Assembly: GCF_004358205.1 (NCBI RefSeq)
Contig: NZ_SMYO01000006.1
Span: 248,001 to 312,000, forward strand
From: Bacillus salipaludis
GTDB lineage: Bacteria; Bacillota; Bacilli; Bacillales_B; DSM-18226
DNA: 64,000 bases
Reading direction: 5' to 3'
In this document: piece by piece, positions 50,834 to 58,305 of the stretch
Position numbering within the stretch: the first letter of the stretch is position 1
Layout of the letters: the number at the start of each line of letters is the position of its first letter
Program-made: the position numbers and the translations under genes
The notes under the pieces: generated by a model
What the model was told of the DNA's origin: nothing
The model's database searches: none
What the model saw: the letters and a program-made list of their open reading frames with translations, nothing else

Positions 50834-52621
50834 ATGACAACCTATACAAATAGAAAAGAAATTCCTGTAAATGAAACATGGAATTTAGCTGATTTATATG
50901 AAGATCAAAGCAGCTGGGAAAATGATTATAAAAAAATCGAAGATATGACCGAGAAGCTAAAGAAATTTGATGGAAACATTGTAGATGGGCAATCCCTGTA
51001 CCAATACCTAAAGTTGAGTGAGGAGTTATCTTTTGTTTTTAATAAATTATACGCGTTTTCAATGCTGAAAGTGGATGAGGATACAAGAGAGACCGCGTCT
51101 CAAGTCTTACAGGACAGAGCAAAGCAGCTAAGTGTAAAGGTAAGTTCAACGACATCCTTTTTCATGCCATTTTTATTAAGCTTAGATGAGGAAACTTTAA
51201 ACCATTACATTGCTTCAGAAGAGGGGCTTCAATATTTTAAAGAGGATATATTAGAGTCATTCCGATATAAGCAGCATGTTTTAAGTAAGGAGCAGGAGGA
51301 ACTTCTTTCTCAATTGGGAGAGGCACTTTCTGTTCCGAGCCATACCTTTGGGATGATCAATAATGCCGATATTAAGTTTGGTGAGGTAACGAATGACACC
51401 GGGGAAAAAGTGGAATTAACGAGAGGGATGTATTCAAAATTAATAGAGGATGAGGACCGTGAAAAGCGGAGGGAGGCCTACAAGGCATATTATCAACCTT
51501 ATGTTCAGTTGAAAAATTCGATTGCCTCGACGCTTTCCGCTGCCATAAAAAATAATGTGAAGCTGGCAAAAATCCGTCAATATCCATCCGCTCTTGAGAA
51601 AGCGCTATTTGGTGATAAAGTTCCTAAAGAGGTATATGAAAATCTGATTCAAACGACGAAAAATAATATTGCTCCGATGCATCGCTATACACAAATCCGC
51701 AAGGAGAAATTAATGCTTGATGAACTCCGCCAATATGATTTAAGTGTCCCGCTCGTCAGCGGTGCCAAACAAGTGATTTCCTATGAGGATGCATTTGATA
51801 TTATGTGTAAGGCTTTAGCCCCTTTGGGTGAAAGTTATGTCAGCATCCTTAAAGAGTTTAAAGATGGCAGATATATTGATGTTCGTGAAACACCGGGAAA
51901 GCGCTCTGGGGCTTATAATCTTGGCGTGTACGGTATCCATCCGTTTATCCTGTTGAATCATCAGGATGATTTGGACAGTTTGTTTACCTTAGCCCATGAA
52001 TGCGGTCATGGAGTTCACAGCCGGTTGAGTTCAGAACATCAGCCGCAAATCACGGCTAGATATAGCATTTTTGTAGCGGAAGTAGCCTCCACTGTTAATG
52101 AAGTATTGTTAATTAATTATTTATTAAGCAATGAAAAGAATCCGGATTTACGAAAACATTTGCTTAATCATTTTATTGATCAATTTAAAGGTACCTACTT
52201 TACCCAGGTGATGTTTGCCGAGTTTGAAATGAGGACGCATGAAATGGCGGAAAAAGGGCAGCCATTAAATGTGGAGGTGTTTAATCAGCTTTATGAAGGC
52301 TTATTCCGCGAATATAATGGGGATGAGATTGTGTTTGATGAAGAAGTAAAGTATGGCTGGTCACGGATTCCACATTTTTATCGTCCGTTTTATGTTTACA
52401 AATATGCAACGGGATTTGCCTCCGCTATTCATTTAGCAACGAAGATTTTAGAAGGCGACCAGCAAACATTGGATTCCTATATCGAGTTTTTAAAGAGCGG
52501 CAGCTCCGATTATCCACTGGAATTATTGAAGAAAACCGGAGTGGATTTGACCACTCCATATCCAATCGAAAATTCCTTAAAACGGTTTGGGGAATTAGTG
52601 GAAGAGTTTTCGCAACTATAG
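50834..52621 (+). CDS. pepF: Oligoendopeptidase F (M3B metallopeptidase)
   Basis: 595 aa, normal length. Zinc motif HECGH at residues 388-392 (in LFTLAHECGHGVHSRLS), with the downstream Glu in VAEVASTVNEVLLINYLL. The N-terminal helical part starts ETWNLADLYEDQSSWENDY. The cytoplasmic enzyme cuts peptides of about 7-17 residues. AAAGGAG site before the ATG. Monocistronic with a strong terminator. Confidence 0.95.
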   Translation: MTTYTNRKEIPVNETWNLADLYEDQSSWENDYKKIEDMTEKLKKFDGNIVDGQSLYQYLKLSEELSFVFNKLYAFSMLKVDEDTRETASQVLQDRAKQLSVKVSSTTSFFMPFLLSLDEETLNHYIASEEGLQYFKEDILESFRYKQHVLSKEQEELLSQLGEALSVPSHTFGMINNADIKFGEVTNDTGEKVELTRGMYSKLIEDEDREKRREAYKAYYQPYVQLKNSIASTLSAAIKNNVKLAKIRQYPSALEKALFGDKVPKEVYENLIQTTKNNIAPMHRYTQIRKEKLMLDELRQYDLSVPLVSGAKQVISYEDAFDIMCKALAPLGESYVSILKEFKDGRYIDVRETPGKRSGAYNLGVYGIHPFILLNHQDDLDSLFTLAHECGHGVHSRLSSEHQPQITARYSIFVAEVASTVNEVLLINYLLSNEKNPDLRKHLLNHFIDQFKGTYFTQVMFAEFEMRTHEMAEKGQPLNVEVFNQLYEGLFREYNGDEIVFDEEVKYGWSRIPHFYRPFYVYKYATGFASAIHLATKILEGDQQTLDSYIEFLKSGSSDYPLELLKKTGVDLTTPYPIENSLKRFGELVEEFSQL

Positions 52622-52628
52622 AAAAAAG

Positions 52629-52670
52629 CCCACAACGTTTCTATTTAGTTGGAAACGTTGTGGGTTTTTT
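52629..52670 (+). terminator. Terminator of pepF
   Basis: Perfect CCCACAACGTTTC/GAAACGTTGTGGG stem, 10-nt loop, T6. Confidence 0.92.
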
Positions 52671-52741
52671 AGTATGAAAAATTTAAATCAACACATACTT
52701 CTTTTATTAGAGCATTGAAATCGATAATAAGGAGTACTATT

Positions 52742-53317
52742 ATGCATTGGTATGAAAAATTAAATCAATATTTTCCCATTGAAGAGATGAAATCACGAGA
52801 ACATATGGAAACCTTACTAAAGGAACGGTCTAATATTTATCATAAGGATGAGGGACCACTTCATGTAATGATGTATGCAGAGTTAGAGAATTTTCTCTTT
52901 ATCGATTACCTCTTTGTTTCAAAAGATGCTCGGGGCCAAGGGCTTGGCCATAAACTTTTAGAAAAAATGAAACAGAAAGAAAAGCCAATTATTCTTGAAG
53001 TTGAGCCAGTCAATTATGAAGACAGTGATACTGAAAAAAGGCTGCATTTTTATAAGCGTGAAGGTTTTGAACATGCCACGTCAATTGGTTATCGAAGAAG
53101 GTCCTTAGCGACAGATGAGATAAATCAAATGGAAATCCTCTATTGGGCCCCTAATCAAGAGTCTGAGGAAATGATATTTGAGGCGATGAAAAAAACATAT
53201 GATTTAATACATACCTATAAGGATAAACATTTTTATGGTGAATCCTATGAACCGGTTGACGAAGTCCTAACATTCAACGAAAATACAGAAAGCGAAAATA
53301 TTTTTAACCAACTATAA
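52742..53317 (+). CDS. GNAT-family N-acetyltransferase
   Basis: 191 aa. The acetyl-CoA loop is LFVSKDARGQGLGHKLLEKM (R/Q-G-x-G-x pattern), followed by PIILEVEPVNYEDSDTEKRLHFYKREGFEHAT, the GNAT end. ATG 52742 is chosen over TTG 52715 because ATAAGGAG precedes it. The acceptor is unknown. It stands alone between two terminators. Confidence 0.85.
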   Translation: MHWYEKLNQYFPIEEMKSREHMETLLKERSNIYHKDEGPLHVMMYAELENFLFIDYLFVSKDARGQGLGHKLLEKMKQKEKPIILEVEPVNYEDSDTEKRLHFYKREGFEHATSIGYRRRSLATDEINQMEILYWAPNQESEEMIFEAMKKTYDLIHTYKDKHFYGESYEPVDEVLTFNENTESENIFNQL

Positions 53318-53327
53318 TGATGGATGA

Positions 53328-53369
53328 GGTTAACAGTTTCTATTCAAATAGACTGTTAACCATTTTTTT
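53328..53369 (+). terminator. Terminator of the GNAT gene
   Basis: GGTTAACAGT/ACTGTTAACC stem with a 14-nt loop that itself pairs in part (TTCTATT/AATAG), then T7. Confidence 0.88.
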
Positions 53370-53385
53370 GCACAAATCCATAAAA

Positions 53386-53402
53386 TGCAAATTTATTTTG
53401 CG
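53386..53402. promoter_or_regulatory. RocR-like upstream activating box 1
   Basis: TGCAAATTTATTTTGCG: half-sites GCAAA and TTTGC around five bases. It resembles the paired inverted repeats bound by RocR ahead of arginine and ornithine catabolic operons. Confidence 0.55.
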
Positions 53403-53427
53403 CCAAAGAAATGATATAATATGATTT

Positions 53428-53446
53428 GTGCAAATGAATTTTGCAC
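53428..53446. promoter_or_regulatory. RocR-like upstream activating box 2
   Basis: GTGCAAA and TTTGCAC are perfect 7-base arms around TGAAT. It lies 41 bases from box 1 and 42 bases before the -24 element, a layout typical for enhancer-bound activators of sigma-54. Confidence 0.65.
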
Positions 53447-53487
53447 TAGAATGATAGAAAATCCATTAATCATGCAAAAATTGAAGT

Positions 53488-53503
53488 TGGCACAGAACTT
53501 GCA
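53488..53503 (+). promoter_or_regulatory. Sigma-54 (SigL) promoter of the P5C dehydrogenase gene
   Basis: TGGCAC (53488-53493), five bases, TTGCA (53499-53503), a full match to the -24/-12 consensus. Transcription would begin near 53515, giving a leader of about 190 bases. The 61-codon ORF spanning this site is therefore not a gene. Confidence 0.85.
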
Positions 53504-53703
53504 TTATATCTTTACTGAACAACCAACATGGAGGTTTGCAAATTATATAACATACTGTATTTCAAGAATTATTCAAAATACAAAAAGTGTGGTTTCCTAT
53601 TCGTAAGTAGCAAAAGAATAGAAGAAGTATGTTATAATTTGTCGGTAGAAGAAATTTCTATATTAAAGTAATAAATTTTTTAAACAGAAAGGAACGTGCA
53701 AGA

Positions 53704-55335
53704 ATGACTAACGGAATTTTCAAAATCCCAACACCTAAAAATGAGCCTGGTAACACATATGCTCCAGGTACAAAAGAGCGAGAAACATTAAAAGCAGAAT
53801 TAAAACGACAATCTGAAACAGTAGTCGATATCCCTGTGATTATAAATGGTGAAAATATTAAAACAGATACAGTGAAACAAGTAGTTATGCCACATGATCA
53901 TCAACATGTTTTAGCAAACTATTCCCAAGCTGGGGAAGAAGAGCTTCGTGCTGCTGTAGAGGCGGCGATGGCTGCAAAAGAATCATGGGAAAATACTCCA
54001 TGGGAACACCGTGCAGCTATTTTCTTAAAAGCTGCAGATTTAATTTCTGGTCCATACCGTGACGTAATGAATGCGGCTACGATGTTAGGACAGTCTAAAA
54101 CCGCTATTCAAGCTGAAATCGATTCTGCACAAGAATTAGCAGATTTCTTACGTTTTGGCGTTGATTATGCAAATCAAATTTATCAAATTCAACCTGAAAG
54201 TATGAAGAATGTTTGGAATCGTTTAGATTACCGTGCATTAGATGGTTTTGTATTGGCTATTTCTCCATTTAACTTCACAGCAATTGGCGGGAACTTACCA
54301 TCAGCTCCTGCAATGATGGGGAACGTTGTCGTTTGGAAACCAGCAACAACTTCTATTCTAGCAAACTACTACTTTATTCGTATCTTAGAAGAAGCAGGAT
54401 TACCAAAAGGCGTAATTAACTTTGTACCTTCTCGTGGTTCACAAGTATCAGAAGTAGTATTAACAGATCCTCGTATGGCTGGATTCCACTTTACTGGATC
54501 AACAAGTACGTTCCAAACTATTTGGAAAACAGTGGGAGAAAACATTACAAACTATAAATCTTATCCTCGTTTAGTTGGGGAAACTGGTGGTAAAGACTTT
54601 GTATTTGCTCACGAAACAGCACAAGCAGATAAAGTAGTAGCAAATCTTGTTCGTGGTGCATTTGAATACCAAGGCCAAAAATGTTCTGCTGCTTCTCGTG
54701 CCTACATTCCAGCTAGCATGTGGGAAGAAGTAAAAGCTGGTTTATTGGAAGAAACTGCGAAGCTTAAAGTAGGCGATGTCCGTGACTTTACAAACTTCAT
54801 GGGTGCAGTAATTGATAAACCTGCTTTTGAATCCATTACAGGTTATATCGACTATGCAGCAGCTTCTGAAGAAGCAGAAATTATTGCTGGTGGTACGTAT
54901 GATGATTCTGTTGGATATTTCGTACAACCGACAATCATTGTGACAACGAATCCAAATTTCAAAACAATGGTAGAGGAAATTTTTGGACCAGTTTTAACAA
55001 TCTATGTATATGAAAATGATAAATTAGAAGAAACATTGGATGCGGCAGATACAGCGTCTATGTATGCCTTAACAGGTGCTATTTTTGCACAGGACCGTCA
55101 AGCAATTGCTCACTTAGAACGCCGTTTATCTGGTGCTGCTGGTAACTTCTATATCAATGATAAACCAACTGGTGCGATGATTAATCAACAACCATTTGGT
55201 GGTTCTCGTGGTTCTGGTACAAACGATAAAGCAGGTTCTGTCTTTAACATGATTCGTTGGACTAGTCCTCGTGTTATCAAAGAAAATTTTGCTCCAACAG
55301 CAGAAATTGCCTATCCATTTATGGATGCAGAATAA
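53704..55335 (+). CDS. pruA: L-glutamate gamma-semialdehyde (1-pyrroline-5-carboxylate) dehydrogenase, ALDH4A1-like type
   Basis: 543 aa. It carries LDGFVLAISPFNFTAIGGNLPSAPAMMGNVVVWKP, FTGSTSTFQTIWKTVG, LVGETGGKDFVFAH and Cys327 in EYQGQKCSAASRAYIP. Length and wording follow the eukaryotic ALDH4A1 form more than the 515-aa RocA of Bacillus. It oxidises glutamate semialdehyde (from proline, arginine or ornithine) to glutamate. Codon use is strongly biased (CGT for Arg, TTA for Leu), as in highly expressed genes. Driven by a SigL promoter with RocR-like boxes; RocR itself is not in the window. AAAGGAAC site before the ATG. Confidence 0.92.
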   Translation: MTNGIFKIPTPKNEPGNTYAPGTKERETLKAELKRQSETVVDIPVIINGENIKTDTVKQVVMPHDHQHVLANYSQAGEEELRAAVEAAMAAKESWENTPWEHRAAIFLKAADLISGPYRDVMNAATMLGQSKTAIQAEIDSAQELADFLRFGVDYANQIYQIQPESMKNVWNRLDYRALDGFVLAISPFNFTAIGGNLPSAPAMMGNVVVWKPATTSILANYYFIRILEEAGLPKGVINFVPSRGSQVSEVVLTDPRMAGFHFTGSTSTFQTIWKTVGENITNYKSYPRLVGETGGKDFVFAHETAQADKVVANLVRGAFEYQGQKCSAASRAYIPASMWEEVKAGLLEETAKLKVGDVRDFTNFMGAVIDKPAFESITGYIDYAAASEEAEIIAGGTYDDSVGYFVQPTIIVTTNPNFKTMVEEIFGPVLTIYVYENDKLEETLDAADTASMYALTGAIFAQDRQAIAHLERRLSGAAGNFYINDKPTGAMINQQPFGGSRGSGTNDKAGSVFNMIRWTSPRVIKENFAPTAEIAYPFMDAE

Positions 55336-55357
55336 TTTAATATGTAATAATTAGTAA

Positions 55358-55394
55358 AAACCTCTTTTCGTTTTTGACGGAAAGAGGTTTTTTT
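55358..55394 (+). terminator. Terminator of the P5C dehydrogenase gene
   Basis: AAACCTCTTT/AAAGAGGTTT stem with inner CG pairs and T7. Confidence 0.88.
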
Positions 55395-55609
55395 ATCAAA
55401 CATATTTTTATCAAATACAAAAATTGTTTTTGTTAAGATACATAAATATTATTAAACGCTAAAATTGTCAAAATATATAATAATAAATAGCAAGGGAATC
55501 CTCGAAAAAATATTGACAATAACATTTTGCTAATGTAAATTTAATAATATAAAAATTCAGATAAATCAAAAAATAAAATCATTTTTCGAAAGGGCTTTCA
55601 TAATATGCT

Positions 55610-55630
55610 CATGCTGGTAATACCAGTATG
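55610..55630. promoter_or_regulatory. GntR operator O1
   Basis: CATGCTGGTA and TACCAGTATG around a single A, one mismatch between arms. It shares CTGGTAATACCAG with O2. The AT-rich stretch before it (55398-55600) has no gene and holds a TTGACA at 55513 with a poor -10. Confidence 0.7.
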
Positions 55631-55661
55631 ACCAGTATTTATCAAAAAGCCTACATGTTAT

Positions 55662-55688
55662 GGTTATACTGGTAATACCAGTATAACC
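55662..55688. promoter_or_regulatory. GntR operator O2 (27-bp perfect palindrome)
   Basis: GGTTATACTGGTA and TACCAGTATAACC are exact reverse complements around one A. It lies 25 bases before the GntR gene start, fitting autoregulation. Confidence 0.85.
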
Positions 55689-55713
55689 AATAAATAAAAA
55701 TAGGTGATATGAT

Positions 55714-56415
55714 ATGATTGAAAATTTACTTTATTTTGAAGTGGCGCAAGAAATAGAGAATAAAATAGGTGCTGGTACTTATGAAGAAGGAGAAAAACTC
55801 CCTTCGGAGAGAGAATTGACACAATCCTATAATGTTAGCAGAAATGTTATTAGGCAGGCACTTACAATTCTTAGAGAAAAAGGGCTAATAACGATAAAGC
55901 CAGGAAAGGGGGCCTATATTACAAAGATCAATGATGCAATGGTTACTGAAACTTTGAAAAGAGTCGTAGATAAATATGACTCTTCTATGGAAGACATACA
56001 AGAAGTACGTAATGAACTTGAGCTTTCAGTTATTAGGTTGGCAGTTAAAAAGGCTAATAAAGAAAATATCAAAGAACTAAAAAAAATTTGTGAAAAAATG
56101 GATGGAGATGTAAGTATCAGTAGATTTTTAGAATGGGATTTTAAATTTCATAAAGCTCTTGCTATGTCAACTGGAAATCCAATATTTTCTGTTTTGGTTA
56201 ATTCTTTTTTTGATATGACGGAACAATCTGCCTTTTTAGTAACTCATTTTACAAGCAATTTTATTAATGTGATGGATAAAGCTCAAGACCATCATTGGAA
56301 GTTACTGGAATCAATTGAGGCAAGAAATGTAGATCAAGCAGTTCTAATCATGAAGGAACATATGGATTTATTTGGTGAAGAAATAAATTTATTAAAGATT
56401 GAAAAATTAATATGA
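55714..56415 (+). CDS. GntR-family regulator (FadR subfamily)
   Basis: 233 aa. Winged HTH near the N-terminus (YEEGEKLPSERELTQSYNVSRNVIRQALTILREKGLITIKPGKGAYI), then an all-helical FCD domain (EVRNELELSVIRLAVKKA, EWDFKFHKALAMSTGNPIF, DHHWKLLESIEARNVDQAVLIMKEHM) with the His residues for a metal/carboxylate effector. It should repress its own operon and the aminotransferase gene through the TACCAGTA palindromes. GGTGATATG site before the ATG. Confidence 0.92.
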   Translation: MIENLLYFEVAQEIENKIGAGTYEEGEKLPSERELTQSYNVSRNVIRQALTILREKGLITIKPGKGAYITKINDAMVTETLKRVVDKYDSSMEDIQEVRNELELSVIRLAVKKANKENIKELKKICEKMDGDVSISRFLEWDFKFHKALAMSTGNPIFSVLVNSFFDMTEQSAFLVTHFTSNFINVMDKAQDHHWKLLESIEARNVDQAVLIMKEHMDLFGEEINLLKIEKLI

Positions 56416-56483
56416 ACAACTACTTGAAGGAGGTGATGAAGAACTCTTAGATCTACAAAAATGTGAAAAGGGGGTTGTAATGA

Positions 56484-56600
56484 ATGGATAAGAAGTTGCC
56501 AATTTTTCACCCTGGAATTCCTGCTACAGTTAGTATCGTATTTGCTGTTGTTACGGCACTTTTATGTGCAAACTGGCTCGATCACATTATGAAATTATAG
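56484..56600 (+). CDS. Small single-helix membrane protein, 38 aa
   Basis: ATG 56484 follows AAAAGGGGG at good distance; stop at 56598. The product starts MDKKLPIFHPGIPATVSIVF and has one membrane helix (VSIVFAVVTALLCANWL) and a short basic tail. It lies between the GntR gene and the helix-rich 114-aa protein in a tightly spaced cluster, ahead of a DMT permease and another small membrane protein. It may be a small transporter subunit. No family is recognised; the case rests on the ribosome site and the membrane segment. Confidence 0.6.
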   Translation: MDKKLPIFHPGIPATVSIVFAVVTALLCANWLDHIMKL

Positions 56601-56614
56601 GTAGGAGTGAAAAA

Positions 56615-56959
56615 ATGAAACCACCTTTAAAGTATTCAATATATTCAATTTTGTATTTTTCGGATAATGGGATATGGGAATATGAAATTTACCAGGCATT
56701 AAAGGAACATTACAATATACGATCACTTAGTAAAATTCGCTCAATATTACTTGAATTATCAAATAAAAGTTGGACAGATGAAGTAGAGGTGGTAATTCAT
56801 AATAACTCTATTTTAAGAAAATATAGATTACAAGAAAGACATAAGGAGTTTGTTAAGTACCAACTTACACCTCACAAAATAATTGAAGAGTTAGGTTTGA
56901 GAAAAGAAAATGTTACTGAAAATATTGGGAGGGATACTGCATGGGGGCCGAGTCTTTAG
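56615..56959 (+). CDS. Hypothetical protein with winged-helix-like layout, 114 aa
   Basis: ATG 56615 with TAGGAGTG is preferred over ATG 56564, which overlaps the preceding small gene. LKYSIYSILYFSDNGIWEYEIYQALKEHYNIRSLSKIRSILLEL looks like a PadR-like winged helix, followed by a beta wing (WTDEVEVVIHNNSILRKYRL) and LTPHKIIEELG. It may be a second regulator for the cluster, but a non-regulatory role cannot be excluded. Overlaps the DMT permease gene by 19 bases. Confidence 0.6.
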   Translation: MKPPLKYSIYSILYFSDNGIWEYEIYQALKEHYNIRSLSKIRSILLELSNKSWTDEVEVVIHNNSILRKYRLQERHKEFVKYQLTPHKIIEELGLRKENVTENIGRDTAWGPSL

Positions 56960-57948
56960 AAAAAATTAAATTATTACAAGAATCGCGAAAAGTTCGTGTA
57001 GGAATGGTTTATGCCGCACTTGGTGCACCTATGCTTGGGTTAGCATTTGGTTTTGCAGGATCAGCAGGTGCCTTAGCTCCATTTAATAAAGCATTCCCAA
57101 CTGGTTCAATGGCATTCCAATTTTTTGAATATATGTTTGGTCTTCTTGCAATTTTTATCTACTCTTTCATAGTTGGTAGCGCAAAAGATAATTTTCGAAT
57201 ATTTAAAGCAAAAATTTCGTGGTATGGTGTTTTTACAGCTATGACCGGTATGATTGGCGATTTCCTATTCTTTTCAGCTTCTGCCATAGTGGGTGGAGCA
57301 ATTGCTGGACCTTTAGCAGCATTGTTTGGATTTTGGGGAGCTGTCATTACATCGCTAGTCTATCGTGAAAAAATACTACAGAAATGGACAATTGTTGGAG
57401 TTCTCTTCATTGTAGCTGGAATTTGGGTTGCTTCTGGTGGAATGAGTATTGCAGCTCCAAAAGGTGTTTCGGGTACAGTCGTGTTGATTGGTGCTGGTTT
57501 GGGACTTCTTTCTGCAATAATGTATGGATTAGAGAATTTTGCAATTGCTGCAGGTTCAGACATGATTCCAGAAGAAAGTACGTTGTTTTGGAGAGCTGGT
57601 TGGGCATTAGTAGGATTAATAATTCTTAATTTTACAATCATGCCTAAATTTACTGATATTGCTAGTGTGATGTTTCAAGAACCTATTTGGTGGGCTTATG
57701 CGGCTGTAACCGGTGGTGCTTGGGGAATCTATATGATTGTTTCTCTTTATATTGGAATTAATACAGCAGGTACTGTTGGTGGAGGATTATTGGCAAGTAC
57801 TGGGTTTGTATGGACCACACTACTTTCAATGACTGTTTATGGTGGAAATTGGAGCACTTCATTATTAATTGGTACTCTAATCATGTTCGCAGGTATTTGC
57901 GTTATGTTGCTTCGGCCTTCAACTGCGATAAATAAGTTAAGAAATTAA
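56941..57948 (+). CDS. DMT-superfamily (EamA-like) permease
   Basis: 335 aa with about ten hydrophobic helices in two homologous halves. Gly-rich helices (GAPMLGLAFGFAGSAGALAP; GGAIAGPLAALFGFWGAVITSLV; AVTGGAWGIYMIVSLYIGIN; TVGGGLLASTGFVWTTLLSM) match the drug/metabolite transporter fold. GGGAGGG site before the ATG. Set in a HyuAB operon, it probably imports the compound the cluster degrades. The neighbouring 38- and 79-aa membrane proteins may be accessory subunits. Confidence 0.82.
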   Translation: MGAESLEKIKLLQESRKVRVGMVYAALGAPMLGLAFGFAGSAGALAPFNKAFPTGSMAFQFFEYMFGLLAIFIYSFIVGSAKDNFRIFKAKISWYGVFTAMTGMIGDFLFFSASAIVGGAIAGPLAALFGFWGAVITSLVYREKILQKWTIVGVLFIVAGIWVASGGMSIAAPKGVSGTVVLIGAGLGLLSAIMYGLENFAIAAGSDMIPEESTLFWRAGWALVGLIILNFTIMPKFTDIASVMFQEPIWWAYAAVTGGAWGIYMIVSLYIGINTAGTVGGGLLASTGFVWTTLLSMTVYGGNWSTSLLIGTLIMFAGICVMLLRPSTAINKLRN

Positions 57949-57964
57949 AAAGGAGAAATGTCAA

Positions 57965-58204
57965 TTGGATGATATTAAAAATGAATATTTAGAGGTCTCT
58001 GAAAAAGAAGCCAATTACTTAATTCGTGGTGTCATTGCTAGTTCAATGGTATTTATCATTCCATTTATCATTATTATCGTAAACGGATGGTGGGAACCAT
58101 TAGGTACTGCAAAAGATGGTTTGCGTTGGGTCGCAACTTCTGCAGCACTAGTATTGTTGGTTTATGTAGCATTAATCTTTGATAAGAAGTATCGGAAACA
58201 TTGA
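57965..58204 (+). CDS. Small two-helix membrane protein, 79 aa
   Basis: TTG start at 57965 after AAAGGAGA. Two membrane helices (VIASSMVFIIPFIIIIVNGW; WVATSAALVLLVYVALIF) and a Lys/Arg-rich C-terminus (DKKYRKH). 16 bases after the DMT permease gene and 101 before hyuA. Its pairing with the permease suggests a subunit or chaperone of the transporter. Family not recognised. Confidence 0.7.
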   Translation: MDDIKNEYLEVSEKEANYLIRGVIASSMVFIIPFIIIIVNGWWEPLGTAKDGLRWVATSAALVLLVYVALIFDKKYRKH

Positions 58205-58305
58205 TATCGAATTTAATAGTTTAAATATTGAAAATTAATATAATATTTGTAACAATTAAATTTTTATTATTCCTAATATTGCGAACTCTATAAGGAGGAA
58301 AAAGT

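Noticed and set aside
53421..53606. 61-codon ORF before the P5C dehydrogenase gene
   Set aside because: It spans the RocR-like box and the sigma-54 promoter and lacks a ribosome binding site.
56403..56441. 12-codon ORF overlapping the gntR stop
   Set aside because: It is very short, lacks recognisable features, and its apparent AGGAGGTG site lies inside the ORF and points to an even shorter reading frame.
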